A stretch of 64,000 nt of DNA from CAWEWH01 sp963812775 (GTDB lineage: Bacteria; Pseudomonadota; Alphaproteobacteria; Rhizobiales; Beijerinckiaceae). Below are positions 8,075 to 18,580 of this stretch, one piece after another. The translations under genes were made by a program, and so were the position numbers. The stretch's first letter is position 1. Each line of letters begins with the position of its first letter. Location: the NCBI GenBank assembly GCA_963812775.1, contig CAWEWH010000007.1:1302001-1366000 (forward strand), written 5' to 3'. The notes under the pieces are model-generated. The model was given only the letters and a program-made list of their open reading frames with translations. It was not told the origin of the DNA and made no database searches.

Positions 8075-8149
8075 ATCCCGGATTATGCCATGACGGGGGC
8101 GCCTGCAACGCGGTGCGACGACTTATCCAAGCCTTGGCTGGCGCCGCAA

Positions 8150-8362
8150 GCTTACCCTCCCCTCGAGGGGGAGGGTCGATGATCCTGAGCAAGCGAAGGA
8201 TCATCGGGGTGGGGTGGGAAACACGATTCCTCCGAATGAATCACCCCACCCCGGCTCGAACGCTGACGCGTTCGCGCCGACCCTCCCCCAGGCAAGTCGG
8301 GCCTGCCCGACTTGCCCATTATTGTGCCGATGTCGGCTCTGCCGACATCGGATGGGGAGGGT
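8150..8362. repeat. Intergenic repeat module with nested palindromes
   Basis: Starts with CCCTCCCCTCGAGGGGGAGG, then a GATGATCC...GGATCATC hairpin and GGGGTGGGGTG, followed by the inverted block CACCCCACCCC and CCCTCCCC. Inserted in the right half are two perfect hairpins, 8291-8316 (GGCAAGTCGGGC arms, CT loop) and 8327-8351 (CCGATGTCGGC arms, TCT loop). It fills the whole gap between guaA and the short-chain dehydrogenase and resembles the module at 9243-9389. Both neighbouring genes run in the same direction, so it is not only a convergent terminator. Confidence 0.75.
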
Positions 8363-8387
8363 GATCGCGCGTGGCCTCATGCGCGCC

Positions 8388-9227
8388 CTACCCTACCCCT
8401 GTGAGCTTGGCGGTCTCGGCCCACAGCCGGTCGGCCGCGATGTCGTTCTCGGCATTGCGGTCGGGCCGGGTCAGGCGGCAGTCCTGAAAATAGCCGCCCG
8501 TGGCGCCCCCCGCCTCCGGCGCCGACGCCAGATAGATGAGCGTCTCGGCCCCGGCCGCCGGCTTCCTGGCGGCGATGAATTTTGCCGCCCGCACCGCATA
8601 GGCGAACCAGCCGCCCGCCTCGTCGCCGAAGCGGGTGGCGATGAAGCCCGGATGCAGGCAGGTGGCGCTGACCCCGGTGCCGGAGAGCCGCTTGGCGAGC
8701 ACGCGGGTGAACAGGATGTTGGCGAGCTTGGAGCGCTTGTAGGCGGTGTAGGCCGAGTAGCCGTCCGCCGATTGCAGGTCGGCGAAATCGAGCTTGGCGC
8801 CGCGATGGGCATCCGACGCGGTCGAGACGATGCGGGCCGGCGCCGCCGCTTTCACATTGTCGAGCAGGCCGTTGGTCAGCACGAAATAGGCGAGATGGTT
8901 GACCGCGAAGGTGCGCTCGAAGCCGTCGTCGGTCACCTGGCGGCTGCCGAAGATGGCGCCGGCATTGTTGACGAGCACGTCAATGCGCGGCTCGGCCGCC
9001 GCGATCTCCGCGGTCACGCGTTTCATGTCGGCGAGCCGCGACAGGTCGGCGAGGTGGACGCTGTGCCGGCCCGCAGCAGGCGGCTTCAGCTTCTGGAGCA
9101 GCGCATCGGCACGGGCCTTGTCGCGCGCCACGATGACGAGGCGGGCGCCCATCTCGGCGAGGCGCTCGGCCGCGACGGCGCCGATGCCGGACGTGGCGCC
9201 GGTGATGACGATGACCTTGCCTTGCAT
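8388..9227 (-). CDS. Short-chain dehydrogenase/reductase
   Basis: A 279-residue NAD(P)-dependent oxidoreductase of the retinol-dehydrogenase/WW-domain-oxidoreductase-like branch. Cofactor motif TGATSGIG at residues about 9-16, NNAG in VLVNNAGAIFG, catalytic Ser in RIVSTASDAHRG and the Tyr/Lys pair in YKRSK. The C-terminal LHPGFIATRFGDE segment is typical. Start MQGKVIVITG is unambiguous. Flanked on both sides by large palindromic repeat modules that isolate it from guaA and rsmB. Substrate not predictable. Confidence 0.88.
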   Translation of the reverse strand: MQGKVIVITGATSGIGAVAAERLAEMGARLVIVARDKARADALLQKLKPPAAGRHSVHLADLSRLADMKRVTAEIAAAEPRIDVLVNNAGAIFGSRQVTDDGFERTFAVNHLAYFVLTNGLLDNVKAAAPARIVSTASDAHRGAKLDFADLQSADGYSAYTAYKRSKLANILFTRVLAKRLSGTGVSATCLHPGFIATRFGDEAGGWFAYAVRAAKFIAARKPAAGAETLIYLASAPEAGGATGGYFQDCRLTRPDRNAENDIAADRLWAETAKLTGVG

Positions 9228-9242
9228 GGGCGGCCCCCTCCT

Positions 9243-9389
9243 GACCCTCCCCTTGAGGGGGAGGGTCGATGTTCCCGAGCAAAGCGAGGGAGCATCGGGG
9301 TGGGGTGACGGCGAGATCGCGATCGTTCACCCCACCCCGATCAGCTCGCTGCGCTCGCTGATCGACCCTCCCCCTCAAGGGGAGGGCAA
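9243..9389. repeat. Large imperfect palindrome between dehydrogenase and rsmB
   Basis: The left half CCCTCCCCTTGAGGGGGAGG, then GATGTTCC...GGAGCATC and GGGGTGGGGTGA; the right half is the inverted equivalent: TCACCCCACCCC, GATCAGC...GCTGATC and CCCTCCCCCTCAAGGGG. Each half contains its own small hairpins, giving a compound fold. It is the same design as 8150-8362 but without the two-nucleotide-loop palindromes nested in that copy. Confidence 0.75.
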
Positions 9390-9447
9390 ACGCGCCTCGA
9401 CATCACGCTGATTGGTCCGGCATTCCGCCGCCCACCCTAAACCAGAA

Positions 9448-10758
9448 TCACGAAAACGGCACCGCGCCGATCACCGCCACATAGAAGCCGTCGGTGCCGG
9501 TGCGCAGCGGCGTCAGCTGCCAGCCGTGCCCGGTCTTGAGCACCGCATCGGCCAGGTGCCGGCCGGCATCGATCTCCTCCACCGGCAGGACGACAAAGCC
9601 CTCGTGGCGCTTCAAGAAGCCAGCCACCGCCTCGTCGTTCTCCTCGGCGAGCAGCGAGCAGGTCACGTAGACGATGCGCCCGCCGGGCTTGGCGAGCCGC
9701 GCGGCGCGGTCGAGCACCACCGTCTGGTCCTTGATGCGCTCGACCAGCGCGCCGGGGCGCAGCCGCCACTTGGCGTCGGGGTTGCGCCGCCACGTGCCGC
9801 AGCCGGTGCACGGCGCGTCGACAAAGATGCAGTCGACCTTGCCCTCGAGGTCGGCGAGCGGATCGGGACCGCCCGGCGCCCAGCGGCCCTTCGGCGCCCT
9901 GACCTGGATGTTGTGGGCGCCCGAGCGGGTGATGCGGTCATAGATCGGCTGCAAGCGCCGCGCGTCGATGTCGGTGGCGAAGATCTGCCCCCTGCCCTGC
10001 ATGAGCGGCGGCCAGCGCCAGCGTCTTGCCGCCGGCCCCGGCGCAGAGGTCCACCACCTGCTCGCCCGAATGCACCTCGGCGAACAGGCAGGCGAGCTGC
10101 GAGCCCTCGTCCTGCACCTCGAACCAGCCCTTGGCGAAGGCCGCCTCCGCCTGAAGGGCCGGGCCGCGCCCGTCCTCGCCGAGCGGGAAGCGAAGGCCGA
10201 GCGGCGACCAGGGCGTCTCGGCGGGATTGAGATGGGCGAGCGTCTCCTGCACCTTTTGGCGCGTCGTCTTCAGATCGTTGGCGCGGACATCGAGGGGCGC
10301 GCGGGCCGCCAGCGCCTGCATCTCGATGACGAGATCGTCGCCGAGCATGCGTGACAGGCCGGGCGTCAGCCATTCGGGGAAGTCCCCGCGCCACGTGCGG
10401 CGGCGCCGCCGACAGATCGGGCTTCTCCAAGGCCGCGCGCTCGTCGTCGCTGAGCGGGTCCGGCGCAAACCGTTCGCCTGAAAACAGCGCCGCCGACGGC
10501 CGCCGCATCGAGCCCGCGCGCCAGGCGCAGCGTGCCGAGCATGACGGCGCGCGGCGTCGGCGCGCCCATGACCCACGCGCTCGACGCCTTGCGGCGCAGG
10601 GCGTCGTACACGAGGCTGGCGATGGCGGCGCGATCCTTGGAGCCGGCGAAGCGGTGCGCGAGCCCCCAATCCTTCAGCGCATCGGCCGCCGGCCGGCGGC
10701 GCGCCTCGATGTCGCCGAGAACTTCGATGGCCGCCGAGATACGGGCAGCGGCAATCAT
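9448..10758 (-). CDS. rsmB: 16S rRNA m5C967 methyltransferase (three frame changes)
   Basis: S-adenosylmethionine-dependent methyltransferase acting on cytosine 967 of 16S rRNA. The N-terminal NusB-like domain (SLVYDALRRKASSAWVMG) and catalytic domain (VVDLCAGAGGKTLALAAA; FVDAPCTGCGTWRRNPD; VYVTCSLLAEEN, with both cysteines) are intact in sense but lie in different frames. Switches near 10497, 10385 and 10002 each fit one extra G or C, and together restore the frame. The ATG at 10758 overlaps the MAPEG stop (TGATG). Either assembly errors or, less likely, a pseudogene; total length of about 436 residues is normal. Confidence 0.85.
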
Positions 10759-11180
10759 CACAGACCGGTGAGGACCTGCAGCGCGAAAATGATCCACATG
10801 ACCAGCAGCACGACAGCGCCGAGCAGGAACACGCGAAAGCGCGTCGGTACATGGTTGGATGTCACGTGGACATAAGCGTGCGCAACGCGTGCCAGCACGA
10901 ACAGCCAGCTCAGGACGACGAACAGCAGGTCGGCCTTCTGGAAGATGATGGCCAGCGGCACGAGGGCGAAATAGAGCACCGGGAACTCGAACTGGTTCCT
11001 CAGCGCGTTGGCCACCTGCGTCGGTCGCGCCGGCCAATTGGGCTCATTGAGAGCGGTGTCGGCGACCCGCGCCTCGCGGCGCTTCAATGCACCCAAGCGG
11101 AGATAACCCATCCAGAACATCAGGAAGAACGTGAGCCCGACCTGGACGAAGGCCGGGATGACGGCCGCCACGCGCATCAT
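10758..11180 (-). CDS. MAPEG-family membrane protein
   Basis: A 140-residue inner-membrane protein of the MAPEG family (membrane-associated proteins in eicosanoid and glutathione metabolism), whose bacterial members are mostly uncharacterised. Four membrane segments are visible, at about residues 5-27, 65-85, 88-108 and 118-138. The family motif appears as RNQFEFPVLYFAL and LFVLARVAHAYVHV. It is the second of two tandem MAPEG genes and its stop overlaps the rsmB start, so it belongs to a guaB-MAPEG-MAPEG-rsmB transcription unit. Glutathione binding is possible but not shown. Confidence 0.85.
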   Translation of the reverse strand: MMRVAAVIPAFVQVGLTFFLMFWMGYLRLGALKRREARVADTALNEPNWPARPTQVANALRNQFEFPVLYFALVPLAIIFQKADLLFVVLSWLFVLARVAHAYVHVTSNHVPTRFRVFLLGAVVLLVMWIIFALQVLTGL

Positions 11181-11192
11181 GTCGCTGTTCTC

Positions 11193-11635
11193 CTAAAGGT
11201 TGACGCCCCTGACGGCACCGACGCCATCGATCGCCAAGAGCGCAACGTGGCCGACCAGCGCCATCACCGCAAGGAAATTGATCATGAAGACGCGGCCGCG
11301 CAGGGGCACGTCGTCGGTCAGCGTCTGCACGAGCGTATGGATGACGCGGCCGGCGACGAATATCCAGGCTGCCACGAGATCGACGAGCGTCACCCGGTCG
11401 AGGGCGACGAGCAGCGCCACGAGAGCGAAGAACAGCGTCGGCAGCTCGAATTGATTGGCGAGATTGCGAGTGATGCGGGCGATGGGCGCCGGCTCGTCGC
11501 GGCCGAGCGCGAATGAGGCGTATGCCACCTCGCCGCGCTTCACCGCCGCGGATCGCGCCGCCGTCAGCCAGGCGTAGAGAAAGACCGTCCAGCCGACCTG
11601 CGCCAAAAGCGGCCAGAGGATCGACGTGGCCGCCC

Positions 11636-11639
<4 letters not shown>
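11193..11639 (-). CDS. MAPEG-family membrane protein (paralogue)
   Basis: A 148-residue four-span membrane protein, paralogous to the next gene: both carry the RNLANQFELPTLFFALV / ALRNQFEFPVLYFALV type motif and a VAGRVIHTLVQT helix. Its ATG overlaps the guaB stop in an ATGA tetranucleotide, showing tight coupling with guaB. Only 12 bases separate it from the second MAPEG gene. The function in this purine-gene context is unknown; MAPEG proteins as a family include glutathione transferases and peroxidases. Confidence 0.85.
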
Positions 11640-13122
<1,483 letters not shown>

Positions 13123-13156
13123 GTCAACTTCCGATTCTCGGCGTAAAGCCCGCCGT

Positions 13157-13184
13157 CTAAAAGGAAACCGCCCCGGCAGGGGCG
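13157..13184 (-). promoter_or_regulatory. Terminator-like hairpin in the guaB leader
   Basis: On the guaB strand CGCCCC-TGCC-GGGGCG (13184-13169) is followed by GTTTCCTTTTAG (13168-13157), about 35 bases before the guaB start. The upstream neighbour on this side is transcribed away, so this is not the end of another minus-strand gene. It looks like an attenuator or leader terminator for guaB. A ribosome site GGAAG precedes the ATG at 13122. Confidence 0.5.
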
Positions 13185-13361
13185 ATGTTGACGGCTGGCC
13201 TTAGCACGGCCGGGCGCCGGGAGCAAAGCGCTCGTGCGGGGCAGCTTCAGGGGACCTGTGCATAGCCACAAAGCCTGCCCGAGAGCCGCCCTTGCCGGCG
13301 GACTCGGCCGTGCTAGACCGGGCCGAAACCGAGCCATTTTCCGACAAAGGGCCGATATCCA

Positions 13362-14801
13362 GTGCAGCGCGCGGTCCTCGTGCCCCTCATCGTGGCCTCG
13401 GCGCTCTTCATGGAGAATGCCGATTCGGCCCTGGTGGCGGTGGCCCTGCCGTCCATCGCCCAAAGCCTCGACGAGAACCCGGTGGCGCTGAAGCTGGCGC
13501 TCACCTCCTATTTCGTGAGCGTCGCCATCTTCATCCCGATCAGCGGTTGGATGGCCGACAAGCTCGGCGCCCGCACCGTCTTCCGCCTGTCGATGCTGGT
13601 CTTCGTGCTGGGCTCGCTCTTGTGCGCCGCCTCGAACTCGCTCCTCGCCTTCGTGGGGGCGCGCTTCCTGCAGGGCATCGGCGGCGCCATGATGGTGCCG
13701 GTCGGGCGGCTGATCGTGCTGCGCAGCGTGCCGAAATCCGAGCTGGTCACGGCGCTGACCTTCCTGACCATCCCCGCCATGATGGGGCCCATGGTGGGCC
13801 CGCTCATCGGCGGCTTCCTCACCACCTATTTGGACTGGCGCTGGATCTTCTTCGTCAACGTCCCGTTCGCGGCTCTCGGCATCGTGCTGGCGACGATCCA
13901 CATCGACAATATCCGCGACGAGGAGGTGCCACCCCTCGACGTGGCCGGCTTCCTGCTGGTCGGAACGGGCCTTGCCTTCCTGATGCTCGGGCTGGCGACC
14001 GGCGGCCGCTTCCTCCTCCCCGCGGAAGGCTCGCTCGGTTGCATCGTCGCCGGCGGTATCGCCCTCGCCCTCTACGTGCTGCACGCGCGTCGCACGCCGA
14101 GCCCGGTCATGAAGCTGTCGCTGCTCGGCATCCACACATTCCGGGCGAGCGTGATGGGCGGCTTCCTGTTCCGGGTCGGCGTCGGCGCAACCCCTTTCCT
14201 CATGCCGCTGATGCTGCAGGTCGGCTTCGGGCTGACGGCCTTCCAGTCCGGCGTCATCACCTTTGCGGGCAGCATCGGCGCCATCGCCAGCCGCATCGGC
14301 ATCTCGCGGCTCTTCCGCCGTTTCGGCTTCAAGACCATCCTCATCCTGTCAGGCATCACCGGCGGCGCCTTCATCGCGGTGAGCGGCTTCTTCACGCCAG
14401 GGACGCCGCACTGGTTCATCTCGCTCGTGCTGCTCGTCGGCGGCTTCCTGCGCTCGATCCAGTTCGCCGGCCTCTTCGCCATCGGCTATGCCGATGTCAG
14501 CAGCCGCGACATGGGCTACGCCACGAGCCTGTCGAGCGTCTCGCAGCAGCTGGCCCTCAGTCTCGGGGTCGCGATCGGCGGCGCCGTGCTACAATACACG
14601 CTGAACTGGCACGGCGACGCGGTGGCGACGGCGGACGACTTCTGGCCGGCCTTCCTCACCGTCGGCCTGGTGTCGGCGGCCGCGGTCCTCTTCGCCATCC
14701 ATTTGCCGCCCGACGCCGGCGCCGAGGTGTCGGGACATCGCCGGGCAGACGACGAAAGACAGACGACAGAGACCCGAGGGACGACGACGGAAAGCCGTTG
14801 A
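13362..14801 (+). CDS. DHA2-type MFS drug/H+ antiporter (HsrA-like)
   Basis: A 479-residue polytopic inner-membrane transporter of the drug:H+ antiporter-2 family. Motif C-like and A-like signatures are present: LTSYFVSVAIFIPISGWMAD, then KLGARTVF, and RFLQGIGGAMMVPVGRLIVL. About 13-14 hydrophobic segments. GTG start at 13362, with AAAGGG upstream. It is divergent from guaB. The very similar next gene shares almost every motif, showing a tandem duplication. Substrate unknown; no dedicated regulator or membrane-fusion partner is adjacent. Confidence 0.9.
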   Translation: MQRAVLVPLIVASALFMENADSALVAVALPSIAQSLDENPVALKLALTSYFVSVAIFIPISGWMADKLGARTVFRLSMLVFVLGSLLCAASNSLLAFVGARFLQGIGGAMMVPVGRLIVLRSVPKSELVTALTFLTIPAMMGPMVGPLIGGFLTTYLDWRWIFFVNVPFAALGIVLATIHIDNIRDEEVPPLDVAGFLLVGTGLAFLMLGLATGGRFLLPAEGSLGCIVAGGIALALYVLHARRTPSPVMKLSLLGIHTFRASVMGGFLFRVGVGATPFLMPLMLQVGFGLTAFQSGVITFAGSIGAIASRIGISRLFRRFGFKTILILSGITGGAFIAVSGFFTPGTPHWFISLVLLVGGFLRSIQFAGLFAIGYADVSSRDMGYATSLSSVSQQLALSLGVAIGGAVLQYTLNWHGDAVATADDFWPAFLTVGLVSAAAVLFAIHLPPDAGAEVSGHRRADDERQTTETRGTTTESR

Positions 14802-14840
14802 AGGTCCGCGGCCCAAAAGCCGTTGAGAGTCCGTGGCCCA
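14791..14840. repeat. 25-bp direct repeat at the junction of two MFS genes
   Basis: Positions 14791-14815 (AAAGCCGTTGAAGGTCCGCG...) and 14816-14840 (AAAGCCGTTGAGAGTCCGTG...) are tandem copies differing at about three bases. The first copy contains the stop of the upstream MFS gene and the second contains the GTG proposed as start of the downstream one. It is probably a relic of the slippage or unequal exchange that made the gene pair. Confidence 0.75.
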
Positions 14841-16365
14841 GACGTCTCTGCAGCCGACGTGGAGACGGATGCACGAAGATCGGCTATCCGTCCTCTGTCA
14901 CCAATCCTTCACCCAGCCGGGTTCCGTGCCGCGCAACGTCCTTGTCCCGCTGATCGTCGCCTGCGCGCTGTTCATGCAGAACACCGACTCCACCGTCATC
15001 GCGACGGCCCTGCCGGTGATCGCCCGCAGCATCGGCGAGGATCCCATCGCGCTGAAGCTGGCGCTGACCTCCTATCTCGTCAGCCTTGCGGTGTTCATTC
15101 CGATCAGCGGCTGGATGGCCGACAAGCTCGGCGCGCGCACCGTGTTCCGCGCCTCCATCGCCGTGTTCCTGGTCGGCTCGGTGCTCTGCGCCCTGTCGAC
15201 GTCGCTCGTCGCCTTCGTGGGCGCCCGCTTCTTCCAGGGCATGGGCGCCGCCATGATGGTGCCGGTCGGCCGCCTCGTGCTCCTGCGCAGCGTGCCCAAG
15301 TCCGAGATGGTGCGCGCCTTCGCGCTGCTCGCCATGCCGGCCACCGTCGGGCCGGTCTTCGGCCCCATGCTCGGCGGCTTCATCGCCACCTATTTCGACT
15401 GGCGCTTGATCTTCCTCATCAACATCCCGTTCGGCATCCTCGGCATCGTGCTGGCCACCGCCTTCATCGAGAACGTCCGGGAGGAAGACGTGGCGCCGTT
15501 CGATCTCACCGGTTTCGTCCTCGTGGGTGCCGGCCTCGCCGTCCTGATGCTCGGCCTCGCCACCGGCGGGCGCTATCTCGTGGCCATCGAGGGATCGGCC
15601 GCCTGCATCGCGGTCGGCGCCGCGCTCATCTGGCTCTATCTGCGGCACGCGCGGCGGGTCGCGACGCCAGTGCTCAAGCTGACGCTCTTGAAAATTCCGA
15701 CGATGAAGGCCGGCGTCATCGGCGGCTCGCTGTTCCGCATCGCCGTCGGCGCCACGCCATTTCTGTTGCCGCTGATGTTCCAGGTCGGCTTCGGCATGAG
15801 CGCCTGGGAGTCGGGCCTCCTGACCTTCGCGACGGCGGCCGGCGCCCTCTTCATCCGCACGCTCAGCGCCAAGATCCTGCGCCGCTTCGGCTTCCGGGCC
15901 GTGCTCACCGTCAACGGCATCATCGCGCTCGTCTTCATCGTCGCCATGGGCCTGTTCACGCCGGCGACGCCGCACCTCGTCATCCTGCTCATCCTGTTCA
16001 TCGGCGGCGGCTTCCGGGCGCTGGAGCTCACGTCGCTCAACACGATCAGCTATGCCGACGTGGACAACAAGGACATGAGCTACGCCACGAGCCTCACCGG
16101 CGTGGCGCAACAATTGTCGCTGAGCCTCGGGGTGGCGCTCGGCGCCTTCGCGCTGGAGACCGGCATGGCGCTCAACGGCCATGCCGATCCCCAGGCCGCC
16201 GATTTCTGGCCGGCCTTCGTGATCCTCGGACTGATCTCGGCCACGTCGCTCTATTTCGTGCTGAGGCTGCCGCCCGACGCGGGCGCCGAGGTGTCAGGCC
16301 ACGCCATCAGCGCCCGCAAGGCGACGGCCGCGGCCGTGCAGGACAACAGCCCGCCCGGCCAGTGA
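14833..16365 (+). CDS. DHA2-type MFS drug/H+ antiporter (tandem paralogue)
   Basis: Paralogue of the preceding transporter: LTSYLVSLAVFIPISGWMAD, RFFQGMGAAMMVPVGRLVLL, a conserved TPATPHLVILLILFIGGGF segment and the same LPPDAGAEVSGH tail. With the GTG at 14833 it has 510 residues, about 30 more at the N-terminus than its partner; a GTG at 14926 (opening PRNVLVPLIVACALFMQN) matches the partner better and may be the true start. The pair lies in one direction with a 31-bp gap, so both are probably co-expressed. Possibly a heterodimer or two specificities; not decidable here. Confidence 0.88.
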   Translation: MAQTSLQPTWRRMHEDRLSVLCHQSFTQPGSVPRNVLVPLIVACALFMQNTDSTVIATALPVIARSIGEDPIALKLALTSYLVSLAVFIPISGWMADKLGARTVFRASIAVFLVGSVLCALSTSLVAFVGARFFQGMGAAMMVPVGRLVLLRSVPKSEMVRAFALLAMPATVGPVFGPMLGGFIATYFDWRLIFLINIPFGILGIVLATAFIENVREEDVAPFDLTGFVLVGAGLAVLMLGLATGGRYLVAIEGSAACIAVGAALIWLYLRHARRVATPVLKLTLLKIPTMKAGVIGGSLFRIAVGATPFLLPLMFQVGFGMSAWESGLLTFATAAGALFIRTLSAKILRRFGFRAVLTVNGIIALVFIVAMGLFTPATPHLVILLILFIGGGFRALELTSLNTISYADVDNKDMSYATSLTGVAQQLSLSLGVALGAFALETGMALNGHADPQAADFWPAFVILGLISATSLYFVLRLPPDAGAEVSGHAISARKATAAAVQDNSPPGQ

Positions 16366-16416
16366 CGTCGGGGCCGTCCCGCCATTGCAGGACGACCCGC
16401 GATCCACGCCGGGAGA

Positions 16417-17988
16417 TCAGATGGCGTTCTTCCCCATCTGCTCGGCGATGTAGTCGGCCTGGCGAATGGCGAGGCTGACGATGGTCAAGGTCGGGTTCTC
16501 GGCGCCGCCGGTCGTGAACTGGCTTCCATCCGAGATGAACAGGTTCTTGATGTCGTGAGTCTGGCCGAACTTGTTGCAGACGCCGTCGCGTGGGTTCTCC
16601 GACATCCGGCACGTGCCGAGATTGTGCGTCGAAGGATATGGCGGCGTCGGGAACACCCGCGTGGCGCCGACCGCCTCGTAGACGGCGCCGCCCGCCTTGT
16701 AGGCGTGGTTGCGCATGGCGACGTCATTGGGATGATCGTCGAAATGCACGCTCGCCACCGGCAGGCCCCATTTGTCCTTGGCGGCCGGGTCGAGCGTGAT
16801 GCGATTGCTCTCCTGCGGCATGTCCTCGCCGACCAGCCACATGCCCGCCATGTTCTCGTAGCCGTCCACCGCGCTCGTGAACTCGCGCCCCCACGCGCCG
16901 GGATCGAGGAAGGCCGCGAGGAAGGGGAGCCCGAGAGACAATGTTTCCAGCTCGTAGCCGCCGGCGAAGCCGCGCTTGGGATCGTGCACCGACTCGTCGG
17001 TGACGATTCCCGCCATGGTCGTTCCGCGCCACATGCGCACCGGCCGGTCGAACACCGCGTAGACCGATCCGGTCATGTGCCGCATGTAGTTGCGGCCGAC
17101 CTGGCCGGACGAATTGGCAAGTCCATTGGGGAACTTGCTCGATTGAGAGAGCATCAGCAGCCGCGGCGTCTCGAGCGAGTTGCCGGCGACGCAGACGGCG
17201 CGTGCTTTCTGCCGTTGCTGCTTGCCGTCCTTGTCGAAATAAACGACGCCGGTGACTTTGCCGGCCGCGTCGTGCTCGATCTGCGCGACGTGAGCCTGCG
17301 GACGGACCTCCAGCTTCCCGGTCGCCTCGCCCTTGGGGATCTCGGTGTAGAGCGTCGACCATTTGGCGCCCGACAGGCATCCCTGGAAACAGAAGCCGAT
17401 CTGCTGGCAGGCGCCGCGTCCGTCGCGCGGCTCCGAATTGATCGCCATGCGGCCTGAATGGACCCCCTTGTAGCCGACCTTGGCGGCGCCGGCGGCCATC
17501 ACCTTGAAGTTGTTGTTGCCGGGCAGACCGGGAATGCCGTTGGTGCGGGTCACGCCCAACTTGTCCTCGGCCTTTGCGTAGTAGGGCGCGAGCTCTTGAA
17601 GCGTGATCGGCCAGTCGAGCAGGTTGGCGCCCTTGAGCTCCCCATAGGTGCTTCGCGCCTTGAACTCGTGCTCCTGGAAGCGCAGCGACGCGCCTGCCCA
17701 ATGCACGGTCGAGCCGCCGACCGCCTTGACGATCCAGGCCGGGATGTTCGGAAAATCCCGGTGCACGCGCCAGGAGCCCGACGTCGTGCGCATGTCGGTC
17801 CAGGCGAGCTGCATGAAGCTTTCCCATTCGTCATTGACGAAGTCGCCGATCTCGAAGCGCTTGCCGGCCTCCAGCACGACGACCTTGACGTTCTTTTGCG
17901 CGAGCTCGTTTGCAAGAGTGCCGCCGCCGGCACCCGAGCCGATGATGACGACGACCGAGTCGTCGTTCAGATCATATTTCGCAACCAT
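16417..17988 (-). CDS. GMC-family FAD oxidoreductase (gluconate/sorbitol dehydrogenase large-subunit type)
   Basis: A 523-residue FAD-dependent dehydrogenase of the glucose-methanol-choline family, type found as the catalytic subunit of membrane-bound gluconate-2-dehydrogenase and FAD-glucose dehydrogenase complexes. Motifs: dinucleotide fold VVVIIGSGAGGGTLANELA at residues about 11-29, VGGSTVHWAGASLRFQ, active-site His in HNLGTCRMS and the C-terminal GAENPTLTIVSLAIR. It has no signal peptide, as expected for a subunit co-exported with the Tat-bearing small subunit encoded 24 bp upstream. No cytochrome c subunit follows. Confidence 0.9.
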   Translation of the reverse strand: MVAKYDLNDDSVVVIIGSGAGGGTLANELAQKNVKVVVLEAGKRFEIGDFVNDEWESFMQLAWTDMRTTSGSWRVHRDFPNIPAWIVKAVGGSTVHWAGASLRFQEHEFKARSTYGELKGANLLDWPITLQELAPYYAKAEDKLGVTRTNGIPGLPGNNNFKVMAAGAAKVGYKGVHSGRMAINSEPRDGRGACQQIGFCFQGCLSGAKWSTLYTEIPKGEATGKLEVRPQAHVAQIEHDAAGKVTGVVYFDKDGKQQRQKARAVCVAGNSLETPRLLMLSQSSKFPNGLANSSGQVGRNYMRHMTGSVYAVFDRPVRMWRGTTMAGIVTDESVHDPKRGFAGGYELETLSLGLPFLAAFLDPGAWGREFTSAVDGYENMAGMWLVGEDMPQESNRITLDPAAKDKWGLPVASVHFDDHPNDVAMRNHAYKAGGAVYEAVGATRVFPTPPYPSTHNLGTCRMSENPRDGVCNKFGQTHDIKNLFISDGSQFTTGGAENPTLTIVSLAIRQADYIAEQMGKNAI

Positions 17989-18012
17989 GTCACTTCCCCG
18001 TCATGTCCGCCG

Positions 18013-18540
18013 TTACAGCCAGGCGATGTCGTCGAAACCGCTCTTGATGTAGCCGCCTCTCGAGGCCGACTCCCCCTCGTAGCCGAACATCGGCCACACT
18101 TCCTTTTGGTTATAGAGGGTGGCGATGAGCCCGCCGCGGACATCCTGGAAGAACGGCTCGCTCTGCATCTGCCGCAGCACCGCGACGCGTTCCGCTTCCC
18201 AACCCACGTCGACATAGGCGACGCCGTGCTGCTTGCGAGCCAGCGCGTCGAGTTGGGCAACCCCCTGCTCGACCATCGTCCTGGCCTTGGGATCGGTGCC
18301 CGCCTTCTCGTCATAGCCCTTCATTGCGACAGCGTAGAAACGATCGGCCACGCGATCGTGCGGATAGACGTCGCGCGCCATCTTGATCAGCGTCCGCATG
18401 GTCTCGGGCTTCAAATTCTTGACCTCGAGACCCCACGCCTCGCCCGTGTGAATGACCGCGGCACCGGAAACAATGAGCGCGGTCCCGACCCCGGCAAGAA
18501 ACTGCCGCCGATCGAGTGCGGTTGCCCGTCTTTGATCCAT
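18013..18540 (-). CDS. Gluconate 2-dehydrogenase subunit 3 family protein, Tat signal
   Basis: A 175-residue small subunit that pairs with GMC dehydrogenases and carries them across the membrane. The twin-arginine signal is clear: LDRRQFLAGVG followed by a hydrophobic stretch ALIVSGAAVIHTG. The rest shows the family pattern MARDVYPHDRVADRFYAVAMKGYD and PFFQDVRGGLIATLYNQKEVW. ATG at 18540 follows GGAGGGAAAC. It precedes the GMC gene by 24 bp, so the two form an operon encoding a periplasmic sugar or sugar-acid oxidising complex. Confidence 0.88.
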   Translation of the reverse strand: MDQRRATALDRRQFLAGVGTALIVSGAAVIHTGEAWGLEVKNLKPETMRTLIKMARDVYPHDRVADRFYAVAMKGYDEKAGTDPKARTMVEQGVAQLDALARKQHGVAYVDVGWEAERVAVLRQMQSEPFFQDVRGGLIATLYNQKEVWPMFGYEGESASRGGYIKSGFDDIAWL

Positions 18541-18580
18541 TGTCGTTTCCTCCCTCTCGGTGAACCTCGATGCATGCTTG

